Shown piece after piece: positions 45,320 to 56,565 of a DNA stretch of 64,000 nt. Below the pieces are notes generated by a model. The model was not told where the DNA came from. It saw only the letters and a list, made by a program, of their open reading frames with translations, and did not search any database. Within the stretch, counting starts at the first letter, position 1. Every line of letters starts with the position of its first letter. The DNA comes from Eucommia ulmoides (taxonomy: Eukaryota > Streptophyta > Magnoliopsida > Garryales > Eucommiaceae). Both the position numbers and the translations under genes were made by a program. The stretch is taken from NCBI GenBank assembly GCA_016647705.1, contig CM028328.1:45936647-46000646 (forward strand). Direction: 5' to 3'.

Positions 45320-48300
45320 ATGGTTCTCAAGTACGTTCTTCCTCTCATAAATTTGATTTGACTTAATATTTTTTGCACTTAATTTCAATGTCCTTGTTGT
45401 GTTATGCTCAATTTCTGGATTTTCAAAGCCTACGGGCTTGAATTTTCCGTTTGGTTGCTTGATAGATGGAAGAAAATGACGATGGATATTTTGGATTTCA
45501 TGGATTTTTCGCTTTCATTTGAGCGATATCGAATCTTAACTAAGAAATTTATGATTATTTTTCCGTGGATTTTTTCCACATTTTGTCAGAATCCAAAATG
45601 CTGGAGCTCTGGTTTATGTCCTGTTTAATCTTTCAGGAATTTTGAAGTTTCCTCTCTTTCTCATCAATGTGATTAATAGTTTAGACATGCATACTCGAGA
45701 ATCAGTTTGGTTTATTCAAACGTCATATATTTACTTAAGACTTTGATGGAAAAATATATAAGAAAAACGTAGAGATTGTGTATGATTTTTGTCAAACAAA
45801 GAGAAAGTTTATACATTTTGGTTCTTGTTTAAATGCTCTTTACTTGTATAATTGGAGCAAGATATGACTACAAATTTAACTAAACCAAAACAATTGTATG
45901 TTTATTTTGTTCACCAAAACAACATGTAAATTTAATTAAATTGTATGGAGAGATATATGAGTCAATTCATCCAAAATGAGATAATTTCTAAAATAAGATA
46001 ATATAGACAGGTAAAGCGGTCCTATATGTTAACGGAAAGGGTTGGTGTGGAGTCTTTGTTTTTATTATGTATGAATTCATTGAATTCAGCGTTGTTACAT
46101 TCTGTGTTTAAATTTTGGATTTCAGAACTGAACTCTGCCGCTTCAGTGGCGCAAAGATCTATCCGGGCAAGGGTATCAGATTTGTTCGTTCTGATTCTCA
46201 GGTTATTTTTTTTTTCCTTTTTAATTAATAGTATCTTTAGCAGCTTATATTACTCTTTTCTCCATTTGGCTGACACTGATTTATTTCATAAAAATCTTTG
46301 TTTTATTATTTAAGGTATTTCTTTTCGCCAATTCCAAATGTAAGAGGTACTTCCATAACCGATTGAAGCCCTCAAAGCTGACATGGACAGCCATGTACCG
46401 AAAGCAGCACAAGAAGGTTATTTTTTTTTTTTTGGGTTCTTAATTCTCTTTAATTCTTGGGATTCTTATTTCTTATTTTATAGTCCTTTATTTTTGGGTT
46501 CTTCTTATCTAGTTTTTAGATCAATTTATTTTTTAGTCATCATTAAAATTATAGTTGACTTTAATTAGGAGGGATTTTAACACATTGTACCACTGAAATT
46601 TGACCAAAATCTCACTTTAGTCCCGTAGTTCCCCTTTGAACATATAACACCTTAAAGCTTCCTAAACATCCCATGGCAGTCACTATCTCCACTATAATTT
46701 TGGACACAAAATAGTCACCTACCATGCAGGTAATTATTTTTAGGGACTTAATGGGCATTTTTAACTTTTTTTCTTTCCCCCATCTCATTCTCCTTCCTGT
46801 ACAAATATTCAGAAATATACAAATATATATATATAGACACACACAAACACACACGCACAGACACATACAGTTGTGTGCACGACAAACTATTGTTTGTCAT
46901 CCAAAATTGTGATGGAGCTATTGATTTGGATTAAAGTGAGATTATTACGAAACTAAACTTCAATGTGTCGTGTTCAAATTGAATATATATCATAGTTCAT
47001 ATATACACACACACACGCGCGCACAGACACATACAGTTGAGTGCACAACAAACTATTTTTTGTCATCCAAAATTGTAATGGAGCTATTGATTTGGACTAA
47101 AGTGGGATTATTACGAAACTTCAATGTGTTGTGTTCAAATTGAAACGATATGGACCAAAGTAAAATAATGGTCAAACTTAGGGGTGTAAAGTGTCAAAAC
47201 TCCTAATTGGGATATCAAATACAAATTCAACATTTAGATCATAGTATATGGGTTCAATCTAGTTGATATTAACCGAGGTTCAAAATATTTATTCGAACTA
47301 ATAAATAAAGAAAAAAAATTGGGGACAAAAAGTTACAAGTGAATTATTTTGAGGACAATATAATAATTTTTCCTTTATTATTTAAATCCTTACATCATGA
47401 ATTACATGAAATATTTCACAATTCTACATCAGATTTGTTGATTCTTCCAAATGAAACACTTTCAGGACATTGCCCAAGAAGCTGCTAAGAAGAGGCGAAG
47501 AACGACAAAGAAACCTTATTCAAGGTCCATTGTGGGTGCTACTTTGGAGGTTATTCAGAAGAGAAGAACTGAGAAGCCTGAGGTTCGTGATGCTGCTAGG
47601 GAAGCCGCTCTACGGTATGATTTATTTCCTCATCATACACTGTTTGGATAGGGTACGAAGTAGGCAGGGAAAAAAAGAGAATCTCATTGAGAGAATAGGC
47701 CCCTTTTGGTTACTGTTTCCGTTCCCTGATTTTTGTTCCTGCTCCCAAAATTTTGGGATTTATATACAGAAACGCTTTTAGTAAACACGTTTCTATTCCC
47801 AAAATTTTGGGATTAATTTTTGAATTCCTTAAGAATCCAAGAAACAAAAAAATGTTGATTCTTATTCACTCCCATAAAATTATTTCCACCACCACCCCTC
47901 CCTCATTTTTTGAAAATTTTTATTTTTACCCTTATGGTTTTATAAAAATCATTTAAAACCCTTAAAATTTTACGTAAACGTCTCTCTGATTTACGTAAAT
48001 ATCTAATAAATACATAAAAAAAAATAAAAAATTAGCCCCCCCTTAATGTATTTTCTAGGTCCGCCGCTCACTAGATGGCTTAAATCTCCCAAAAGATTAA
48101 AAACTTATTTGAAGGGCAGAAATAAACAGAATAAAATTTTTTAGCGGACTTATTTCAAGGATGGTATTATTTATTTTATTTTTATCATTAAATACAGTGA
48201 AATCAAAGAAAGGGTAAAGAAAACAAAGGATGAAAAGAAGGCCAAGAAAGCAGAGGTTATGGCCAAGTCACAGAAGTCTCAAGGCAAAGGTGCCGTTCCT

Positions 48301-48354
48301 AGAGGTGGTGCTCCGAAGGGCGCCAAGATTGGCGGCGGCGGCGGAAAACGTTGA
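45320..48354 (+). CDS. RPL24: 60S ribosomal protein L24 (eL24), five exons
   Basis: A component of the large cytosolic ribosomal subunit. The exons are 45320-45330, 46126-46201, 46315-46416, 47466-47614 and 48198-48354. All introns are GT-AG and the phases join, giving 164 residues, the usual plant length. Exon 2 gives [23 protein letters not shown] with the first part of the zinc-binding region. Exon 3 gives [22 protein letters not shown]. Exon 4 is the basic [31 protein letters not shown]. Exon 5 ends [15 protein letters not shown]. The first exon encodes only MVL plus two bases of Lys. Intron 3 (1049 bp) and intron 4 (583 bp) contain transposon-derived sequence. Plant eL24 also supports translation reinitiation after uORFs. 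No damage is visible. Confidence 0.96.
46567..47204. mobile_element. Inverted-repeat element in RPL24 intron 3
   Basis: The left end AGGAGGGATTTTAACAC...TTTGACCAAAATCTCACTTTAGTCC is matched by the complement of the right end, AGGAGTTTTGACAC...TTTGACCATTATTTTACTTTGGTCC. The inverted repeats are about 60 bp and imperfect. A 166-bp tandem duplication fills the middle. I could not find a clear target duplication, so the superfamily is uncertain (Mutator-like is possible). Confidence 0.6.
46820..47144. repeat. 166-bp tandem duplication in RPL24 intron 3
   Basis: CACAGACACATACAGTTG starts at 46856 and 47022. Both copies continue through TTTGTCATCCAAAATTGT, ATGGAGCTATTGATTTGGA and TTCAATGTGT, each preceded by TA- and CA-rich simple sequence. 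The copies differ by scattered substitutions and a short indel. Confidence 0.85.
47698..47896 (-). mobile_element. Truncated MITE in RPL24 intron 4
   Basis: The sequence from GGCCCCTTTTGGTTACTGTTTC through AAAATTTTGGGATT and ATGTTGATTCTTATTCACTCCC is the reverse complement of the right half of the 18695-19082 element (GGGCCGTATGGTTACTGTTTC...). The other half is absent. This places the GTTTGGTTA family inside a housekeeping gene intron. Confidence 0.75.
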
Positions 48355-48536
48355 AGTTTTTCTCGTTGTTATTCTCTCTATTTATTTTTGGTTGGCTTTG
48401 ATTTCTAATTTTTGTAGGGTTCATTTCAATTTTGTTCATGAGTGCTTTCGATGCAACTCTTTTTCCCGAATGCTTCATGTTTATTTCTTGCCAAATATGG
48501 AATCCTAATTAATTTTTTTTTCCCGTTTTTAAATCA

Positions 48537-48542
48537 AATAAA
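48537..48542 (+). terminator. Candidate poly(A) signal for RPL24
   Basis: AATAAA lies 183 nt after the RPL24 stop codon, preceded by T-rich DNA, a typical plant 3' UTR length. Candidate only. Confidence 0.4.
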
Positions 48543-48599
48543 TATTTTAATTTTAATTCCATATATTAAAATTTATGAAAACATTAATGTTTTAATTAG

Positions 48600-49655
48600 G
48601 GTAGCGTCACCGAATGCTATCATCTCACAAGACTCCGGTCGTTGGGTTTTGAGCATTGTGAATTGTCAAAATTTTGATCACCACTTGATATATTTTATTT
48701 TTAATAGTCTACTAATTTTTTAGTAATAATTTGTTATATACTTTTTAAATATATTTAACTAATTTTTTGGTTGCGGTTGTCAAATTTTAGTAATAATTTT
48801 TAATATACTTTTTAAATATATTTAACTAATTTTTTGGTTGCTATCGCCAAAAAATTAGATGAATGTAACTGAAAAAAATACACTTAAAAATACAACTAAA
48901 AATATATAAAATATACATTAAAAAATAGTTATATTAACTAAAAAATATACTTTAAAAAATAATTACATTTAATTAAAAAACACACTTAAAAAATAATTAA
49001 ATGTAATAGCTACCAAAGGCCTAGGGTCCGGCGGCAGGTGATGACGAAGGGTGCCGTTTGCGGTCGACGATACAAATCTTAGTTAGAAACATTTGATTGT
49101 AGATATGAAAAAGTATTGACCATAAGACGAAAAGATAAGATAAAGCATAATTAAAAAATTTATATTCAAAATATTATAGATTAAATTGTCTAATTGGGCT
49201 ATTACTAATTATCCTTTTTTTACCCCCAATATTTTCGTGGGTTTGTTTGGTGGTAGGGTTATTGGATTTACGTATGAATTTATTTATTTATTTATTTTTT
49301 TTCGGATAATCAGTATATATGGTATTTGGGCAAAACTAATACGATTATCATTAGGTTCATGAACTATTCAAGTTTGGCTATAATAACTCATCCGAAACTT
49401 ATTTAATAAATGAATTAAACTCAGCTCGTTTAATAAATTAACATTAGAACTAGCTTGTTAATGTTTGGCAACAAGTCGAATAATATTAAATTTAAATATT
49501 TTATCATATTTTAAATTTAAAAAAATAGTAAAATAAACTTTTGAACTCCTTTAATAGTATAATCTTATATATCAAGTAATTCTAGAGCTTAATTCAATTT
49601 TTTTTAATAAATTCTCATTTAATTTATTTAATTACTATAATTAACTGATTATATG
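48600..49655. other. Gene-free 3' flank of RPL24, including repeat copy 2
   Basis: About 48640-49080 is the inverted relative of the repeat at 2106-2545 (T/A-rich units, then a CCGGCGGCAGGTG GC-rich end). Within it a ~70-bp unit (TAATAATTT...ATACTTTTTAAATATATTTAAC) is tandemly doubled at ~48722-48840. The rest is AT-rich with no gene. Confidence 0.45.
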
Positions 49656-49919
49656 TAAATTAAAAGACAAAATATATTTTAAACCCTCAAACTATTGACA
49701 CATTTCTATGTAGTCTAATAAATTTTTTCATTTCAATTTAAACCATCTAAATATGCACTCAGTTTTAAATAATCATTCTGTTACATTTTTACTATTTTTT
49801 TTTCACCCCTCTCTCTCTCTCTCTCTTACTCAACCCTCTCTCTCCCGCTCAACCCCTTCTTTCTCTCTCTCTCTTCTTCCATATAACTGTTGATTTCTCT
49901 GACCCACTCCCTCTTACCA

Positions 49920-50250
49920 GGGCCACTATGCTACCAGATTTGATCTTGAGAGAGAAATTTCTCAATACAGATCAGGCTGATGTGGGTATGCAAATGTCAC
50001 TGTTTTGAACTCAATATCAAACGCCTTTGACCTTTCGACCTTCCTACCTTTATGGCGATCGTTCCCTATCAGAGGCTAATGATTTACTATATCAAACACA
50101 GAAGATGTCGCAGTTGACGCCATGGATGTATCCGTTGCAAGCCGAGCTAGTTGCCCGACAGAAAATGAAGTCAGAACAAGTATTAGAAAGATTTTATATA
50201 CATCGCCAAAGTCTATGTGGCCTCGTTTTACAAGGTAAGCACCGAACCAA
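49920..50250 (+). pseudogene. Possible captured host-gene fragment in the MULE (left part)
   Basis: Between the CT-rich tract and the first Harbinger-type element the DNA is less AT-rich and holds an 86-codon open frame (from about 50027) with ordinary composition, reading [49 protein letters not shown] donor-like site follows at ~50234 and a CCAGGG acceptor-like site lies near 49917. I do not recognise the protein. Pack-MULEs carry such exon fragments, which is why it is listed; it could also be chance. Confidence 0.35.
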
Positions 50251-50257
50251 AGATTTA

Positions 50258-51425
50258 CGCTACGTTTGGTACGCTGGAATGGAATAGAATTGAATGGAAT
50301 GAGTGTGGTATTGGATTGAATATGATATTGGAATAGAATGGCCATTACCATTCCCATGTTTGGTGACAAACGAGATTAAACATGGCATTGGAATGACCAT
50401 TACCATTCCTACGTTTGGTTACAAAATACATTAAATATGGTATTGGAATGACCGATAAATAAAAATGAAACAATATTCTTAAATATTTGGAAATTTTAGA
50501 ACAAAATTTTAGGAACATAATAGAATTATTCAGAGACACTAAACAAATGTTACCTAGGTTATCCTTTAACCCGACAAACTAAAGAGATTGGAAGTACTTT
50601 CGTGTTTCTATTTCCCTTTTTTCTGTTCCCAAAAAAACTTATAACTGAAACAAAACAAAAAAAGAAAAGAAAAAAGAATGATTTGCTTATGTTTTGATTC
50701 CAGGATTTTATTGTAAAAATCTGATAACAGAACAGAATAAATTTTCTCCTATTTTACTAATTATGTATCAATCATTTTGTTAACAAACTTAAAATATAGA
50801 AACATCAAATCTCATTTATGCCTAACTTGTTTAGTGTTTCTGTTCTCATAAAATTGAAAATACAAATAAACATATAGGGGGAAAGTTATTTATTCCGAGT
50901 TTATATCTATGTTCCAGGTTTTCTTGGAACAAAAACAAAAATTTGGGAACAAAAACAGAAATATGTTCCCAAATTTCAGTTTCTGTTTTTGTTCCCATAT
51001 TTATGTTTTTGTTCCCATATTTCTGTTTTTGTTTTGTTCCTAAATTTCTGTTTTTGTTTTTATTCCCAGCTTTCGTTCCCATATTTTTGTTTTTGTTCCA
51101 TGTTTTTTGGGAACAAAAACATGAAAGTAACACCACCATATTTTTGTTTCTGTTCCCAGAATTTTATTTTCTGGTGTGAAAAATACGGAAGTAGAAGTAT
51201 AGACCCTTCTTCTTACATAATACTTTATTTCATTTGGGATTAGGTAATCTTAGGATTACCTAATATCTCATTTTATTTGGAGTTGACTAATCCCATGAGT
51301 TGTGGGATTAGTCATTATTTGGGAATGAGAATGAAAATCAATCCCACCAACTAAACGTAGGAATGGAATGGTCATTCTCAACTTCATTCCAATCCCAAGA
51401 TGAATTCCATGTACCAAATATGACC
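50258..51425. mobile_element. Harbinger/Tourist-like element A of a tandem pair (1168 bp)
   Basis: The left end is CGCTACGTTTGGTACGCTGG; the complement of the right end is GGTCATATTTGGTACATGG. It is flanked by TTA at 50255-50257 and 51426-51428. It is non-coding and contains the TTCCCATATTTCTGTTTTTG minisatellite. Element B follows directly, sharing the middle TTA. Confidence 0.8.
50930..51165. repeat. Minisatellite of GTTCCCATATTTCTGTTTTT-type units, element A
   Basis: Units of about 20-30 bp with TTTTTGTTCCCA(T/A)ATTT(C/A)TG repeat about eight times. Inverse GGAACAAAAACA units flank them on both sides, so the array could fold back. Open frames of repeated F-C-F and L-F-P residues here are artefacts of the repeat. 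Confidence 0.75.
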
Positions 51426-51428
51426 TTA

Positions 51429-52591
51429 CGCTACGTTTGGTACGCCGGAATGAAATAGAATGGAATATAATAAGTGTGGTATTGAAATGAATATGATATT
51501 GGAATGGAATGACCATTACCATTCCTATGTTTGGTGATAAACGAGATTAAACATGGTATTGGAATGACCATTACCATTCCTATGTTTGGTTACAAAATGC
51601 ATTAGACATGGTATTGAAATAATCGATAAACAAAAATGAAATAATATTCTTAAATATTCGAAAATTTTAGAACAAAATTTTGGGAACATAATAGAATTAT
51701 TCAGAGACACTAAAAAAATGTCACCTAGGTTATCTTTTAACCCGATAAACTAAAGAGCTTGAAAGTACTTTCGTGTTTCTGTTTCCTTTTTTTTCTGTTG
51801 TAAAAAAAACTTATAATTGAAACAAAACAAAAATAAAAATAAAAAATGATTTGCTTATGTTCTGATTTCAGGATTTTGTTATAAAAAATCTGAAAATAGA
51901 ACAAAATAAATTTTTTCCTATTTTACTGATTGTGTTCCAATCATTTTGTTAATAAATTTAAGATATAAAAACACCAAATCCCACTTTATGTTTGACTTGT
52001 TTAGTGTTTCTGTTCTCATAAAATTGGGAATATAAATAAACATATGGAGGAAAAGTTATTTATTCCGAGTTTTATATCTATATTCTAAGTTTTCTTGGAA
52101 CAAAAACAGAAATATGGGAACAAAAACATAAATATGTTCCCAAATTTCTATTTTGTTTTTGTTCCCTGATTTATGTTTTTGTTCCCATATTTCTGTTTTT
52201 ATTTTGTTCCCAAACTTCTGTATTTGTTCCCAGATTTTTGTTTTCGTTCCCATATTTCTATTTTTGTTTTTATTCCTAGATTTTGTTCCCATATTTCTGT
52301 TTCCGTGCCATGTTTTCTGAGAACAGAAACATGAAAGCAACACTACCTTATTTTTATTTCTGTTCCCAAAATTTATTTTCTGTTGTGAAAAATACGGAAA
52401 TAAAAGTATAAATCATTCTTCTTACATAATACCTCATTTTTTTTGGGATTAATTAATCTCATGAATTGTAAGATTAGTCATTACTTGGGAATGAGAATGA
52501 AAACTAATCCCACCAACCAAACGTAGGAATGGAATAATCATTCTCAACTTCATTCCAATCCCAAGATGAATTCCATGTACCAAACATGACT
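51429..52591. mobile_element. Harbinger/Tourist-like element B of a tandem pair (1163 bp)
   Basis: Co-linear with element A at a 1171-bp offset over its whole length, with roughly one difference in ten bases by eye, including the same minisatellite (~52100-52310). It is flanked by TTA at 51426-51428 and 52592-52594. The layout TTA-A-TTA-B-TTA suggests a second insertion at the duplicated target site or a tandem duplication. Confidence 0.8.
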
Positions 52592-52594
52592 TTA

Positions 52595-52920
52595 GGGTAT
52601 AAGCTTCGTACATGACACCTTGGGAGAATCCAAGTACTAAACCCATAACCTGTGACCTTCTAACTGATGTTTTCTTTGGCTCTGCTAATGCTTGGTTGAA
52701 GGATTCAATTATGTGATCCTACGTTGAAAATCTTGCCACTGTTCTTATGTTTGATACTGCACGTGCAACTACATTGCTTGCTCTCGCATAAGAACTGTTA
52801 TCGAATTTTGGCCCAATGTTGATGATCAAGTTGATATAGTTAATACTGCACCTCTGTTTCAAACAGAGGATGGTGCCACCTTTTGTTTCAAACAGAAGGT
52901 TAGCGGGGAGAGGGAGGGAG
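52595..52920. other. Complex sequence inside the MULE, right of the tandem pair
   Basis: It is less AT-rich than its surroundings. A plus-strand frame reads [21 protein letters not shown] and continues after one stop with [15 protein letters not shown], which looks protein-like but matches nothing I recognise. CTGTTTCAAACAGA-type text occurs twice (52853, 52883). It may be the other part of a captured gene. Confidence 0.3.
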
Positions 52921-53218
52921 GAAGGAAGAGAGAGATATGGTTGAATGGTAGAGAGAGAAAGGTGAAGAAGAAGAAGAAAAAAAAGAAAAAAAAAAAAAAG
53001 AAAAAAAAAAAAAAGGAAAGATAAGAAGAAAAAAAAATTATAGTAAAAGATCGTTTTACCCATAATTTCTGTTAGATTGGATGAAAAATGTAGTAGAAGG
53101 ACCATTTAAAACTGAGTGTATACTTAGAGGGTTTAAATTGAAACGAAAAAATATATTGGACTACATAAAAATGTGTTAATAGTTAGATGATTTAAAATGT
53201 ATTTTGCCCTAAATTAAA

Positions 53219-53795
53219 TATTTAAATTTTAAATATAAATTTTCAAGAAGCAATTTTAAATAATTAATTTTATTAAAAAATATGTATATATTTTTTAACT
53301 TATAGAGGAACTAAATGGTGTTTAATTAAAATGATAGGGGAATGACCGATATTTGATAAATAATAAAGGAAGTTTGTGTTTTTAGACAATGACAAAGGAG
53401 TTAAGTGATAAATATCCTAGAACTAATAGCAATCTTGTGATCAATTATTACACTATTTTCACTTAATTTAAAGTTAATTTACCAAAAAACTCATTACCAC
53501 TTAGTACAAAGGATTAATTGGAGCTAATCTAAATTTTTAAAAATAAATCAAATAGACCATTGGTCAAGTTTTCTTTGACAAAAGACTATTTATAAACAAA
53601 AATTTAAGAAAATGCATAAATTAAAATTACCCTTTAAAAAATATAACAAATCCTAATTAAATATCTCTCTCTCTCTAAAATCATCCACCACATGAGAGAG
53701 AAGATAGATGAGAGAGAAAATATTGTCTTTGGTCTCCACGAACACACTGATCTCCGTGAAGATGAGTTCTCCACAGCTACATATCTATCTCTCTT
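53219..53795. other. Gene-free AT-rich stretch
   Basis: It contains short CT-rich runs (53665-53680) and otherwise AT-rich DNA with no coding frame or terminal repeats that I could recognise. Confidence 0.5.
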
Positions 53796-53799
53796 GGAT

Positions 53800-54296
53800 G
53801 ACAAAAAAAAACCCGAACCAAGGGGTAACCAAAAGAAACTGAACCGAATGGTCTGGGTTGAAACCGACTAAATGGTTTTGGTTTTAAATTTAGCGACCGA
53901 AATGGTTTAGGTTTTGATTTTGGGATAGTAACCGCATAACCGAACCGTGAGTTGAACTGTGTAACTGTGTAATCGATGTATATATATATATATATAGACG
54001 AATGGTTTCGTAGTTGGTTTTTAGTTATTTTGAAGTCTGTATGATTTGGAGAATGTTTATAATTAATAGTTTTGTGGTTTGATTTTTATTTTTGGAATTT
54101 ATGTTTTAGTTATGTTTTTGTTCATATATAAGAAACAATAGTATGCTGTTTTGATTTTGGTTAAAATTAAATGGTCTGATTTTAAAACCGTTTAAAAAAA
54201 AACGGTGGTTTTGGTTTTGGTTTTATATATGTTAAACGGTTTTGGTTTTGGATTTGTATAAAACTGAGCCGAACCCAGACCATCTACATCCCTACT
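53800..54296. mobile_element. Probable non-autonomous hAT-like element with GGTTTTGGTTTTGG motifs
   Basis: The right end, CCAGACCATCTACATCCCTA, complements to TAGGGATGTAGATGGTCTGG, a start typical of plant hAT elements and similar to the TAGGGATGG end at 4935. The interior has many copies of CCGAACC and GGTTTTGGTTTTGG in both orientations. The left end is not clear (AACCCGAACC near 53810) and no clean 8-bp duplication was found. Confidence 0.5.
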
Positions 54297-54969
54297 CTAT
54301 CTCTTTAAAACACACACACACAAATGTTATTCTCCCTCTCTAATTTATTGTGGCTCCACCACCACATCTAGTGGTAGAGCCACCTTAGGCCTTGGGGCTC
54401 AAGTCCCCTTAACTTTTAAAAACTTTTATTTTTACCTTTATAATTTTATAAAAAAATAATTAAAATCTTAAAATATTTCCATAAATCTCTCCTGATTTAT
54501 ATAAATATCTAATAAACATCCAACTTTTTTTAGCTCCCCTCAATCTATTTTATAGATTCATTGCGACCATATCACTTGCGTCAAAACATGATTTCCATCA
54601 CCACCTCCACCACTAGAAAGGTGGTGGCACAGCCCCAACACTTTAGGCACATTCGCTCCTCAATTGCGATGACAAGATCTAGTTAGGTTTTAGCCAGATC
54701 TAACTGAGTCTGGTCATGTTCTAGCCAGATTTGCCTGGAACGCTCTGTTCTGTTCTCTTCCCCATTTCTTTCTCTGTCACTCCATCTCTGTCTAACCAAA
54801 ACACGACTACCACCAACTTGGGCCACCGCCACACCACCAACCCGTGCGTGAACCGGATCTGGTTTCCATTGCCAAACCACTACATCTCTCTCTTTCTCTC
54901 ACTATCTTTTTCTCCAGATATGGAGTTTTTAATTGTATAATTATTATATTTGCTATTGATTTTCTTTCC

Positions 54970-55380
54970 CATTGTTTGTTGTGATGATGGTGGTGGCAAT
55001 AACAAACATTTATTATGGTGTTAAAAATTATTTGTTGTAGTTGTGGTGATGATAAGTATTTGTTGTGGTGATAATGAATTTTTACTATGGTGGTAGGGAT
55101 GATAGTAAATATTAACTGTGACGATGGTGCTGATAACGAATAGTTGTTATGGTGGCAGCGATGGTGATAGTAAATATTTGTTGTAGTGGTGGCAGCGATA
55201 TAAATATTTGCTATGGTGGTAGTGATGGTGATAGTAAATGTTTGTTGTAGTGACGATAGTGTCGATAGCGAGTATTTGTTGTGATTGTAGCGGCAGTGAT
55301 AGTGAATATTTGCGATAATGTTGGCTGCAGTGATAGCGGATGGTTGTAGTAGTCGTGGTGGGATAATGAACATTTTTTTT
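54970..55380. repeat. Minisatellite of GTGATGGTGATAGTAAATATTTGTTGTG-type units
   Basis: About eight to nine irregular units of ~36-60 bp combine AT(A)TTTGTTGT(G/A)GTGGT(G/A) with GATGGTGATAGT. The minus-strand open frame at 54807-55475 (rich in NIYYHH and TTT) is only this repeat translated. Confidence 0.75.
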
Positions 55381-56565
55381 TTTTGGTTGTTTTTGTGGTT
55401 AGTGTTTATAATTAAAAACTTTAATTGAGGGGTATTTTTGTCATAAAAATATATTTTTTTAATTGGGATTTTCATTTAAAAAAATGAAGGTTAGGGATTT
55501 GGGGTCCCTAAAAAATACCCCTATATAAATATAAATTAATAATATATTTGGCATGTTTTATTTATTTTTTACTTTATTTTCTGACATTTTCGCTGTTAAA
55601 ATAATAAAATTTAGTTGTTTTTTCCTTTTTAATCTATTTTTTTTTTGTTTCTTATTCAAATAATTCTATTTTTTCATCTAATCTACACTTTTATTATTAG
55701 ATTCTAGTATTATCCATTGTTTACATTTTGTTATTTAGTATATTAATTGTAATTACAAAATTTTAGATTTTTTTTTTTTGATTTTTTTTATTGTGTATTA
55801 TTTTTGAGATATAATTATGATATCATTTTATTCAATCATTGAATTGTTGACATGTTTTGGTTACTTTTTCAGTTTGATGAAAAATATAATTTTTAGAGTA
55901 CTGATAAAATAAATTTCTAATAAAAAATTTATTGTTATGAATATTTTTTTTTAGTTTCATTTGTTTTCTTTTAGAATAATATTTGCAATAGAAATGTGAC
56001 AAGCACTCAGAAATTGGGTTAATACCACTTATACCTCCTCGACTTTCGACCGAAACCACTGAAATCCCCTCAACATTAAAAATTATATGGGACACCCCTT
56101 GAACTATTTGGTCAAAGGATATTTGGACCCTGAGGTCATTTTTTATTCCGAAAATGCCCTATGAAAGTCAAAATTTTAATTATTGACCATCTTGACCATT
56201 TATCATGATGAAATTGCCCTTATTCACCATTTTTCCATGACTTAAATGCCCTTATTTCTTCCCTCCAATTGAAAACATGTAAAATGACCTTATTACCCTT
56301 CCTCATTCTTCATCTTTCAACGATTGATAGCCTTTCTTCTTTCACCTCCATCGATGTCCATGGCCAAGCATCATCTCTTTCGTCGCCGTCCCTAAGTAGT
56401 CACAAGGCAAAGGTTTTTTGTCCTCTATTTTCATTCTTTTTATTTTTCTCTCTCCCATCCATCTCTCCTTCACCTTCACCTCCATTTGAAACCCTAAACT
56501 TAGTTGTCATCCCTAACCTAACTCGCAACAACGAACAACTTAAACCAGACTATTTGAAACCCTCA

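Larger units (their letters stand above)
49665..53209. mobile_element. Non-autonomous MULE (3.5 kb), long TIRs, 9-bp target duplication
   Basis: Terminal inverted repeats of roughly 130-190 bp: the left begins AGACAAAATATATTTTAAAC, the complement of the right end GGGCAAAATACATTTTAAAT, with similarity continuing past ACTCAGTTTTAAAT. The flanks are a perfect 9-bp repeat TAAATTAAA (49656-49664, 53210-53218), the Mutator hallmark. Inside the TIRs are CT-rich (left) and GA-rich (right) tracts. The centre contains two tandem Harbinger-type elements flanked by ~450 and ~300 bp of complex sequence. No transposase is present. Confidence 0.9.

Noticed and set aside
46858-47040. Possible small RNA hairpin gene in RPL24 intron 3
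   Set aside because: The similarity is a direct 166-bp duplication within an inverted-repeat element. I saw no compact miRNA-like stem that stands apart from it.
50846-51243. Open frames rich in F-C-F or N-K-N residues on both strands
   Set aside because: They are translations of the GTTCCCATATTTCTG minisatellite; the same pattern appears at 52056-52343 in the duplicate element.
54807-55475. 222-codon minus-strand open frame
   Set aside because: Its sequence is the GATGGTGATAGT minisatellite read in reverse (repeating NIYYHH/TTT), not a protein family.
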